The notes beneath the pieces are model-generated. The model did not search any database. It saw nothing but the letters and a program-made list of their open reading frames with translations, and was not told the DNA's origin. From Gammaproteobacteria bacterium (GTDB lineage: Bacteria; Pseudomonadota; Gammaproteobacteria; Cardiobacteriales; Wohlfahrtiimonadaceae): a DNA stretch of 10,386 nt. Positions 1 through 6,136 of this stretch are shown here, in pieces. Each line of letters begins with the position of its first letter. Positions within the stretch are counted from its first letter, which is position 1. The DNA lies in the NCBI GenBank assembly GCA_003864535.1, contig BHEQ01000053.1:1-10386 (forward strand). The letters are read 5' to 3'. The translations under genes and the position numbers were made by a program.

Positions 1-964
1 TAGCGGTATCATACGAGTTCATATCGGTGACTATTACAGGCAAACCAGTGCTTAACGCGGGGCGGCATAATTCAATCATGCGCTCATCAGGGATACATCC
101 ACTGGTAAATAAAATTCCAGCCAAAGGCACGCCGCTAAGTGCCGTTAATGCTACCGCCATAACGATATCTTCACGATCGCCTGAGGTAATTATTAAAGAA
201 CCTGGTTTTAATAGTGCTAGAATATGCAATACAGAGCGCCCAATAACCGTTTTATTAAGAACGCGCCGAGAATTTATTTGCCCTGTATGCAAAATTTTAG
301 CATTTAAAAAAGTGGCAATATCGCTCGTTCTTGGTGCAAGTAACATGGCTGAATTTGGAATTGCGCCTAAAAGAGATAAATTTTTACCATCGACTGTTTT
401 GCACGCATCGGAAATATTTTTTCCAAGCGTATCTGCTTCAAATTCGCCTTCAATTCTATTTAATACATAACCTGCAAACCAAATACCTGAACGCGCAAAT
501 ACTTGAACATTCATATCAATTTGTTCAGCTAATTGTGATGGTTGCTGCTGGTTATAATTACTAACTAAAATAACTCCAGCTTGAAGATTACGCGCCATTT
601 TTTCATTTAAATCAGCAGCAAATGGATTTTTCTCTTCAGGAACTAAACCTTCAACCACCATCACATCAACATCTTGCGCCGCTTCTTGATAACGCTGCAT
701 CACCTCTTCCATGATAAGATCATATTCACCCTGCCCAATGAGTGTTTCAAGGCGTTGTGAAGAAAGTGATTTAGGGATATTCCGTTGATATAAAGCCCGC
801 GCAAAGTGATTTGAGCGCCCAACTTTACCTTCAGGATAAGACTGAGCGATAGGTTTAACAAAGCCTACTTTAAGCCCTGATTGCTCAAGAGCTGTAACAA
901 TTCCAAGTGAAATTGTGGTAACACCACTAAAATATCCCATCGGTGAGATAAAAAAAGTTTGCAT
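1..964 (-). CDS. pta: Phosphate acetyltransferase, N-terminal part (cut by window edge)
   Basis: Pta interconverts acetyl-CoA and acetyl phosphate in the cytoplasm. The 321 residues visible here match the N-terminal regulatory half of the long (about 700-residue) proteobacterial form. It opens with a P-loop-like strand at residues 6-20 that lacks the usual Lys, as E. coli Pta also does, then FVKPIAQ (35-41), VVEGLVP (103-109), a 'LLGAIP' turn (198-203), 'LNAKIL...INSRRV' (220-234) in the DRTGG-type domain, and 'GSLIITSGDRED' (255-266). The catalytic PTA_PTB domain lies outside the window, so intactness cannot be judged. The ATG at 964-962 follows AGGA at 977-974 by nine bases and agrees with the family start. 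The gene upstream is the binding-protein gene, not ackA, which often precedes pta; ackA could lie beyond the left edge. A -10 box and 11-bp repeats upstream suggest its own promoter. Confidence 0.93.
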   Translation of the reverse strand, partial: MQTFFISPMGYFSGVTTISLGIVTALEQSGLKVGFVKPIAQSYPEGKVGRSNHFARALYQRNIPKSLSSQRLETLIGQGEYDLIMEEVMQRYQEAAQDVDVMVVEGLVPEEKNPFAADLNEKMARNLQAGVILVSNYNQQQPSQLAEQIDMNVQVFARSGIWFAGYVLNRIEGEFEADTLGKNISDACKTVDGKNLSLLGAIPNSAMLLAPRTSDIATFLNAKILHTGQINSRRVLNKTVIGRSVLHILALLKPGSLIITSGDREDIVMAVALTALSGVPLAGILFTSGCIPDERMIELCRPALSTGLPVIVTDMNSYDTA

Positions 965-994
965 ATATCTAAATCCTTTTAAAATTAACTCGAC

Positions 995-1000
995 ATTATA
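995..1000 (-). promoter_or_regulatory. Candidate -10 box for pta
   Basis: A perfect TATAAT reads on the minus strand, about 31 bases before the pta start and about 18 bases before its AGGA ribosome site. No good -35 hexamer lies 16-18 bases upstream (the stretch is an A run on the minus strand), so activator dependence is possible. The 11-bp repeats at 1040-1072 sit where an activator would bind. Confidence 0.45.
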
Positions 1001-1039
1001 GTCATTGCTTAATTAATTTTTTTAGATATTTGTCATTAT

Positions 1040-1072
1040 TTATTCTTAATTTATTCTTAATAAATTCTTAAT
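1040..1072. repeat. Three tandem 11-bp repeats upstream of pta
   Basis: Reading the plus strand, TTATTCTTAAT occurs twice back to back (1040-1050, 1051-1061), followed by AAATTCTTAAT (1062-1072). CTTAAT therefore recurs at exact 11-bp steps, about one helical turn. OmpR/PhoB-family response regulators, including ArcA, bind direct repeats at this spacing. The repeats lie about 40-70 bases upstream of the candidate pta -10 box. That they are an operator is inference; simple AT-rich tandem duplication would look the same. Confidence 0.6.
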
Positions 1073-1112
1073 TACTCAGCAGCTAAAGAAGCCTCATCCC
1101 AACGCCATTAAG

Positions 1113-2123
1113 TTAGTTCGCAATCAGCTGCGCCATTAACTTCGCTAAATGAACAAGGCGAATACTTGGCATAACACTATCACGCCCTACAATTTCATAT
1201 ACTTTATTATTTTTAAGCGCATTAACTTGCATCAGCATATGCCACTGTGGCTCAACTTTATAAGCAACCAATAAAAACGGATCTCGTATTTTAGGATCAG
1301 CTTCATTTAATTTAAATGCGGCTTTAAATTTATCTATAGCGACTGAGCCTGCTTGTGGCTCGCTACTAATCACAAAAATAATATCAGGATTGATTGCTAA
1401 AATTGATTCTTGGGATAAAATAGGCGCGGATAATGATCCTGTGTACGCATTTTTCAAACCTAATAATTTTAAAATATCCGCATGATAGCTTACTCCTGCG
1501 CCATACATACTTGAAAGATTACCATTGGTCTCTTCATAACCATATAAAATTAATACGCGCGTATTTGGATCTTGTGCAGGCTTAAGCTCTGCTAAGCTTG
1601 CGCGATATTTTTCAATTACTTGTTCACCTTTTTCTTTAATATTACATGCTGATGCAATTATTCTTATCCCATCTTCTATATCTTGCAAGCTTTGCTGTGA
1701 ATGCACGACAACCTTAAACCCGAGATTTTCAAGCGCCGTATTATTTGCGCTATTACCTCCAAAAATAATGCTTGGGCGTGTTAAAAAAACAGTCTCCAAA
1801 CTTAAGTCGGTAAATCCTCCTATTACCTGCGGTGCTTTTACTGATTTATTTGGATGCTCCAACTGGCAATATCGAGTAAAACCCACTATTTTATCACCTA
1901 AACCTAACGCATCTAGGCTATCTGTAGTGCTTGGTGATAAAGATACGATACGCTCACATGCCTGTGCTTGAGTGATATTAACCAAGCTTAACGTTAGCAT
2001 AAGCGTGAGTATAATCATTAGCTTAGATCTGATGTATTTCAAATACCCTTGGCATTTTAAATTCATTAAGCATTTCAAGTAATTGATATATTTTAAATAT
2101 TTTAAGATAAGATGATCAAGCAT
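1113..2123 (-). CDS. BtuF-like periplasmic substrate-binding protein (class III, metal-chelate/cobalamin family)
   Basis: The product resembles BtuF/FecB-type binding proteins that deliver cobalamin, haem or iron chelates to an ABC importer. With the start chosen here (ATG 2123-2121) it has 336 residues. A hydrophobic signal segment at about 36-52 ends in an AQA-C site at 53-56, followed by the typical first strand 'RIVSLSPSTTDSL' (58-70), RYC (84-86), GGFTDLSLE (102-110), and 'SILAINPDIIFVIS' in the second lobe. The two-lobe layout with a linking helix fits the family; the ligand cannot be read from sequence. The start overlaps the purT stop (ATGCTTGA) and has AAGG seven bases ahead, which points to translational coupling. 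ATGs at 2066 or 2018 would give a shorter, more usual signal peptide but have poorer ribosome sites. No BtuC/BtuD permease or ATPase gene is beside it. The N-terminal leader carries a repeat described separately. Confidence 0.8.
   Translation of the reverse strand: MLDHLILKYLKYINYLKCLMNLKCQGYLKYIRSKLMIILTLMLTLSLVNITQAQACERIVSLSPSTTDSLDALGLGDKIVGFTRYCQLEHPNKSVKAPQVIGGFTDLSLETVFLTRPSIIFGGNSANNTALENLGFKVVVHSQQSLQDIEDGIRIIASACNIKEKGEQVIEKYRASLAELKPAQDPNTRVLILYGYEETNGNLSSMYGAGVSYHADILKLLGLKNAYTGSLSAPILSQESILAINPDIIFVISSEPQAGSVAIDKFKAAFKLNEADPKIRDPFLLVAYKVEPQWHMLMQVNALKNNKVYEIVGRDSVMPSIRLVHLAKLMAQLIAN
2025..2096 (-). repeat. Degenerate 18-nt tandem repeat (six-residue units) at the 5' end of the binding-protein gene
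   Basis: On the minus strand, four 18-nt units encode LKYINY, LKCLMN, LKCQGY and LKYIRS, with a further LKY just before the first. Each unit begins with a Leu-Lys-Tyr/Cys triplet, encoded by TTA or TTG, AAA, then TAT, TAC or TGC. The units lie between the overlapping start codon and the hydrophobic signal segment. Whether the region is translated depends on which start is used. Confidence 0.6.
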
Positions 2124-3318
2124 AAATAACCTTAATCGCAGCTGCGACTTGTAACGCTTGCTTAAGTGCATTTTCAACACTATCAGCATGGACAATACTC
2201 ACGCCTAAACGTCTTGAGCCTTTAATTTGGGGTTTGCCAAATAAACGTAATTGCGCTTTAGGATGAGCTAACGCTTCACTTAATCCTTCAAAACGTAAAT
2301 TGTGTGAAGTACCATTGCCTAAAATAGCTACTGATGCCGCGGGTGCAATTTGGGTAATCTGTGTAATTGGCAGACCTAAAAATGCACGGACATGTAAGGC
2401 AAATTCAGATAAATCTTGCGAAGCTAAAGTAACAAAACCTGTATCATGTGGGCGCGGTGAGACTTCATTAAAATAGATATCATAACCTTTTACAAATAAT
2501 TCCACCCCAAAAATGCCATAACCACCTAAAGCACTCACAACTTTACGCGCTACATCTTGAGCATTTTTATACGCTAATTCTGACATTTTTTGAGGCTGCC
2601 ACGATTCGCGATAATCACCATTTTCCTGACGATGCCCGATAGGTTCGCAAAAATAAATACCATCTACCGCATTTACGGTTAAGAGTGTAATTTCGTAATC
2701 AAACTTAATAAAACTCTCAACGATAACGCGCTCACAACCTGTACGCCCGCCTGTCCTTCCATCTGCTTGCGCTGCATTCCACGCCTCTTGAATATCATCA
2801 AGATGACGTACAATGCTTTGCCCTTTACCTGAGGAGCTCATAACGGGTTTGATTACGCATGGCATGCCGATATGCGCAATTTCTTTTTGAATATCTTCTA
2901 GAGAATCTGCAAAGAAATAAGCTGAGGTTTTTAATTTAAGATCTTGCGCAACTAAAACTCTAATCCCTTCGCGATTCATAGTTAAGCTTGTGGCTTTAGC
3001 GCAAGGGACTACTTTAAATCCTTGTATTTCTAATTCAAGAAGAGCATCTGTTGCAATCGCTTCTATTTCTGGAACGATATAATCAGGTTGCTCCAGCAAA
3101 ATAATCTTTTTGAGTGCATAGGCATCTAACATATCCAACACATGAAAGCGGTGCGCGACATGCATAGCTGGAGCATTTTCATAACGATCACAAGCAATTA
3201 CTTCTATGCCTAAACGTTGGCATTCTATCGCAACTTCTTTACCAAGCTCGCCTGAGCCTAATAATAATACTTTAGTTGCGCTTTTTTGTAATGCTGTTCC
3301 TAATATTTTTTCTAACAT
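2116..3318 (-). CDS. purT: Formate-dependent phosphoribosylglycinamide formyltransferase (GAR transformylase 2)
   Basis: PurT joins formate to GAR with ATP, giving formyl-GAR in purine synthesis without needing formyl-tetrahydrofolate. The 400-residue product is close to E. coli PurT (392) along its whole length: N-terminal nucleotide-binding motif 'GSGELGKEVAIECQRLG' (21-37), 'VPEIEAIATD' (82-91), the ATP-grasp loop 'PVMSSSGKGQS' (158-168), 'GHRQENGDYRESWQPQ' (228-243), 'GVELF' (271-275), the metal-binding 'NEVSPRPHDTG' (284-294), and 'LRLFGKPQIKGSRRLGV' (357-373). It has a small extra GRTG unit near residues 187-194. The ATG at 3318 follows AAGGAG (3334-3329) by ten bases; a TTG at 3324 is nearer that site and is a possible alternative. 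A good promoter lies just upstream. The end overlaps the next gene by eight bases, so the two are likely co-translated. Confidence 0.97.
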   Translation of the reverse strand: MLEKILGTALQKSATKVLLLGSGELGKEVAIECQRLGIEVIACDRYENAPAMHVAHRFHVLDMLDAYALKKIILLEQPDYIVPEIEAIATDALLELEIQGFKVVPCAKATSLTMNREGIRVLVAQDLKLKTSAYFFADSLEDIQKEIAHIGMPCVIKPVMSSSGKGQSIVRHLDDIQEAWNAAQADGRTGGRTGCERVIVESFIKFDYEITLLTVNAVDGIYFCEPIGHRQENGDYRESWQPQKMSELAYKNAQDVARKVVSALGGYGIFGVELFVKGYDIYFNEVSPRPHDTGFVTLASQDLSEFALHVRAFLGLPITQITQIAPAASVAILGNGTSHNLRFEGLSEALAHPKAQLRLFGKPQIKGSRRLGVSIVHADSVENALKQALQVAAAIKVIYA

Positions 3319-3340
3319 ATACAATAATCTCCTTAATTTA

Positions 3341-3368
3341 ATAATATATTCTGACAAGATTTTGTTAA
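3341..3368 (-). promoter_or_regulatory. Candidate sigma-70 promoter for purT
   Basis: On the minus strand TTAACA (3368-3363, five of six to the -35 consensus) is followed after 16 bases by TATTAT (3346-3341, five of six to the -10 consensus). The expected transcript start, near 3334, falls on or just beside the AAGGAG ribosome site of purT, so the leader would be very short. I see no PurR-type box beside it. Confidence 0.5.
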
Positions 3369-3445
3369 GATCATAAAACTAGATCAGGACGCATCTATAA
3401 AAAACTAATTTGTAGAATCCCCCATCTTTAATAAAATTATAAATT

Positions 3446-3958
3446 TTATTTGTTTCTTTGGATAATTGGGACGATGATACTGCCATCAAAGCTCGGTTCT
3501 TGATCCGCTTCACGTTTTTCAAGTGTAAGCATAACCTCTTCTGCAAGCGTCGAGAAATCATCTGGGGCAATATCAAGCATTTGCTCATATGTTGCTAAAT
3601 CCCAAACTTCAATTAAAGAGCCATTGCCAAGCATGATAATAGTTCCATTAATGCTCGCATACTCAAGTAAACGCTTTGGTAGGGTTAATCTATTTGAATT
3701 ATCTAAAGTTAGTTCCGTCGCACCACCACGCACAAAGCGTGCAAAATCACGCTCTTTTTTAATAAATGGATTAAGTTTTGATAACTCTTCATCAACTTTT
3801 TCCCAAACAGGATAAGGATATAAATTCAAGCAGTGATCAAAGGCGCGATTAACTACGAAACGATTATTCTCATACAGTTGTTTTTTTAAGCCAGCAGGAA
3901 GTACGATGCGTTTTTTATCATCTAACTTCAACTCAAATTCGCCTAAAAAATTATGCAT
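3446..3958 (-). CDS. mraZ: MraZ-family transcriptional regulator (orphan, Bacteroidota-like)
   Basis: MraZ is a ring-forming DNA-binding protein that controls the division and cell-wall (dcw) cluster. The 170-residue product has the two tandem AbrB-like halves, each with the DxxxR signature: D13-R17 in 'LDDKKRIVLP' and D86-R90 in 'LDNSNRLTLP'; the Gly that usually precedes the Arg is Lys in the first and Asn in the second. Typical features follow: 'CLNLYPYPVWE' (43-53) and 'IEVWD' (116-120). The 'FIKKERDFARF' segment and the 'DDFSTLAEEVM' tail resemble Bacteroidota MraZ, as I recall it, more than the 152-residue E. coli protein. No rsmH, ftsL or ftsI follows; purT does. The ATG at 3958 lacks a clear Shine-Dalgarno site. 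A TATAAT box and an inverted repeat lie upstream. Family membership is firm; target genes are unknown. Confidence 0.92.
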   Translation of the reverse strand: MHNFLGEFELKLDDKKRIVLPAGLKKQLYENNRFVVNRAFDHCLNLYPYPVWEKVDEELSKLNPFIKKERDFARFVRGGATELTLDNSNRLTLPKRLLEYASINGTIIMLGNGSLIEVWDLATYEQMLDIAPDDFSTLAEEVMLTLEKREADQEPSFDGSIIVPIIQRNK

Positions 3959-3983
3959 GTTGGTTTACGTGAAAGTAATATGG

Positions 3984-4000
3984 AAAAGTATCAAACTTTT
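3984..4000. repeat. Short inverted repeat in the mraZ leader
   Basis: AAAAGT (3984-3989) and ACTTTT (3995-4000) form a perfect six-base inverted repeat around a five-base centre. It lies between the candidate mraZ -10 box and the start codon, just after the expected transcript start. It could be an operator half-site pair or a weak mRNA hairpin; in AT-rich sequence it could also be chance. Confidence 0.4.
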
Positions 4001-4010
4001 AGATCTACGG

Positions 4011-4016
4011 ATTATA
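4011..4016 (-). promoter_or_regulatory. Candidate -10 box for mraZ
   Basis: A perfect TATAAT reads on the minus strand, about 53 bases before the mraZ ATG. No recognisable -35 hexamer lies at 15-18 bases upstream. A promoter here would let mraZ be expressed apart from xerD. Confidence 0.4.
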
Positions 4017-4068
4017 ACCGACATTCTGCATCAAAATTGATATTATTTTATATATATCACAATATTGA

Positions 4069-4083
4069 CTCCTCTACCCTCCT
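4069..4083 (-). promoter_or_regulatory. Two AGGAG half-sites at 10-bp spacing upstream of mraZ
   Basis: On the minus strand AGGAG occurs at 4083-4079 and again at 4073-4069, exactly 10 bp apart, in an otherwise AT-rich gap between xerD and mraZ. Known MraZ sites in E. coli are short G-rich repeats (TGGGN) separated by five bases, the same period. The base match is only partial, so an autoregulatory site is a guess. Confidence 0.25.
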
Positions 4084-4092
4084 AAATCTGTC

Positions 4093-4986
4093 TTATGCAC
4101 GCGGGTGATGCTCAAAATAAATCTTCTTTAAGCGCATTTTGGCAACATGGGTGTATATTTGCGTCGTCGACAGGCTGCTATGTCCTAATAAACTTTGGAC
4201 AGATCTAAGATCTGCACCATGATTAACTAAATGAGTTGCAAAAGCATGGCGTAAAGTATGCGGAGAAATATTGACATAGATTCCTGCAACAGCTGCATAT
4301 TTTTTGATAATATGCCAAAAAGCTTGACGCGTCATAAGCTTGCCTCGATTACTTACAAATAAAATATTATGCTTATTTGTACCTATTAATTTAGAACGCG
4401 CATCATTTAAATATCTTTGGAGCCATGCAACCGCTTCAGTGCTAATTGGAATTAACCGCTCCTTTTTGCCTTTACCTATTATTTTAATGCCACCGCGGAC
4501 TAAATCAAGATCAAGATAGGTAATGTTAATTAATTCAGAGACACGCAAGCCGCAGCTATATAACATCTCTAACATCGCCTTATCACGCAATCCTAGCGCG
4601 GTATCAAAATCTGGAGCATCTAATAAAAGCTCGACCATATCCTCGTTTATAGGTTTTGGTAACGCCGTATAAAATTTGGCTATTTTTAAATTATGGGTTG
4701 GATTATCTTGGCGATATTCCTCATCAACTAAAAATTGAAAAAAACGTTTAAAGCTCGATAGCATCCGCGCTTGACTTCTCTTGCTCAAATTATTCAGGCT
4801 AAGTTTGTCAAAATAATTTATTAAGTATTGATTATCTAAATTTAATAAAAAATGTTCAGGTAAATCATTTTCTAAGTTGCATAATTTTTTAATATCACGC
4901 CGATAAGAGGATCTGGTATTTTCACTAAGTCCTTCATTAAGTTGAAGCCTTTGATCAAACTCCGTAAATAATTCATCATCTGTCAT
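4093..4986 (-). CDS. xerD: Tyrosine site-specific recombinase XerD
   Basis: XerD acts with XerC at dif to resolve chromosome dimers before division. The 297-residue product has the family length and both domains: an N-terminal SAM-like DNA-binding domain ('SENTRSSYRRDIKKL', 21-35; 'RSQARMLSSFKRFFQFL', 70-86) and a C-terminal catalytic domain. All active-site residues are visible: R148 ('CGLRVSEL'), K172 ('IGKGKKERLIP'), H243 and R246 ('SPHTLRHAFATHL'), H269 ('LLGHSSLSTTQIYTH') and the nucleophile Y278. The tail 'FEHHPRA' is typical of gammaproteobacterial XerD rather than XerC. The ATG at 4986 follows AGGGA (4996-4992) by five bases. It follows lptG by 62 bases on the same strand. No dif-like site was found in the window. 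It is probably the housekeeping recombinase, not an integrase: there is no extra domain and no adjoining mobile gene. Confidence 0.96.
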   Translation of the reverse strand: MTDDELFTEFDQRLQLNEGLSENTRSSYRRDIKKLCNLENDLPEHFLLNLDNQYLINYFDKLSLNNLSKRSQARMLSSFKRFFQFLVDEEYRQDNPTHNLKIAKFYTALPKPINEDMVELLLDAPDFDTALGLRDKAMLEMLYSCGLRVSELINITYLDLDLVRGGIKIIGKGKKERLIPISTEAVAWLQRYLNDARSKLIGTNKHNILFVSNRGKLMTRQAFWHIIKKYAAVAGIYVNISPHTLRHAFATHLVNHGADLRSVQSLLGHSSLSTTQIYTHVAKMRLKKIYFEHHPRA

Positions 4987-5048
4987 AATAATCCCTATAA
5001 TCTCTTAATAATAGCGCAAGCATTGAAAAATATAATTTATAGAAGCCA

Positions 5049-6110
5049 CTAAGAAGCTAATTTAAAAAATAATAAGCCAAGCCCAAGAGAGATTATAATT
5101 GGAATTATTGCGCCAAAAATCGGTAAATAATTATACAGTAAAATAAAATGTGCCAACATTTGTGAGCCTAAGTAAATGCCTAAGCCTATGAGAATTCCTA
5201 ATAATAATTTTGTACCGAGACCTTTTTGTCTGGAGTTCCCAAATACAAATGGCAAGGCAATCACAAGCATCGATAAATTAGTAAATGGCGCAAAGGTTTT
5301 AACCCAAAAAGCTAAACGGTATTGGCTTGCATCGAGACCGTTGTTTTCTAAATATTTAATAAATCTCCATAATTCCTTCATTGCCATATTTTCAGGATCA
5401 GAAGAAAGGGCACTTAATGCGCGTTGATCAATCACTGTTGGCAAAGATTGCTCCTCTTGCTGAGTTAGTATAATTGCCTCTGGCGTAATTGTTTTTAAAG
5501 TACTAGATTTTATAAGCCAGTCTTTATGATTTAAATATGCATCTGGGGCGTTTAAAATACTTTTAATTTTATTATCTTGAACATTATAAAATGATATCCC
5601 ACTTAAATTAACTCCTTGAGTTGCGCTTACATGGATAATCTGTTTGTTTGAAATAGCCCAAAAGCCCTTGCCTTGTCTAATTTCTTTCGCGTTACTTTGA
5701 ATCGTTTCTGCAATCTTTTTCGTAGGGGGGACGACAAACTCACCTAAATTTAAGGCGACAATACTTACCAGTATAGTCGCCATAATTGCGCCAAAAGTGA
5801 TTCTTAGTTTGCTCAAACCTGCCGCACGCATCACGCTTATTTCATTTGCCGCAGATAATTGCCCAAGCCCAATTAAAACCCCAAGCAAAAGTCCCATAGG
5901 TATAATCCTATGAATACGATTTGGGCTATCATAAAGTAAATACAGAAGCATTTTAGAGATCGAATAATCACTATTACCTAAAGCTTGAAGTTCCGTTAAA
6001 AACGTAAAAAAAGACTCTATAATCGTTAATAACAATAATGCAAAAAAAGAGCTCATCAAAGTCGTTATAAAAACATATAGATCTATTTTTTTATATATTT
6101 TAAATTTCAT
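5049..6110 (-). CDS. lptG: LPS export ABC transporter permease LptG
   Basis: LptG pairs with LptF in the inner membrane and, driven by the ATPase LptB, extracts lipopolysaccharide and feeds it to the LptC-LptA bridge. The 353-residue product has the expected plan: three N-terminal membrane segments (about 11-35, 66-85, 103-125), a periplasmic beta-jellyroll region (about 130-265), and three C-terminal segments (about 272-290, 301-322, 330-350). The cytoplasmic coupling motif 'AANEISVMRAAGLS' (87-100) is present, as are 'FAPFTNLSMLVIALPFVFG' (273-291) and 'RQKGLG' (294-299). These are diagnostic of LptG rather than LptF. It starts 26 bases after lptF ends; the ribosome site ahead of ATG 6110 is weak, so coupling to lptF translation is plausible. 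The lptF-lptG order matches other proteobacteria. Confidence 0.95.
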   Translation of the reverse strand: MKFKIYKKIDLYVFITTLMSSFFALLLLTIIESFFTFLTELQALGNSDYSISKMLLYLLYDSPNRIHRIIPMGLLLGVLIGLGQLSAANEISVMRAAGLSKLRITFGAIMATILVSIVALNLGEFVVPPTKKIAETIQSNAKEIRQGKGFWAISNKQIIHVSATQGVNLSGISFYNVQDNKIKSILNAPDAYLNHKDWLIKSSTLKTITPEAIILTQQEEQSLPTVIDQRALSALSSDPENMAMKELWRFIKYLENNGLDASQYRLAFWVKTFAPFTNLSMLVIALPFVFGNSRQKGLGTKLLLGILIGLGIYLGSQMLAHFILLYNYLPIFGAIIPIIISLGLGLLFFKLAS

Positions 6111-6136
6111 AATAATACTGCTTATATCAACTGTAT

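Noticed and set aside
27..470. Plus-strand open frame of 147 codons opposite pta
   Set aside because: The minus strand here encodes an unmistakable Pta N-terminal half; the plus-strand product resembles no family I know and is an antisense shadow.
3430..3450. Perfect 9-bp AT-only inverted repeat overlapping the mraZ stop codon
   Set aside because: The stem has no G or C pairs and no T run after it, so it is a poor intrinsic terminator and could easily arise by chance in AT-rich sequence.
3379..3588. Minus-strand open frame of 69 codons overlapping the mraZ 3' end and the purT leader
   Set aside because: Most of it is out-of-frame mraZ sequence; no ribosome site and no recognisable protein features.
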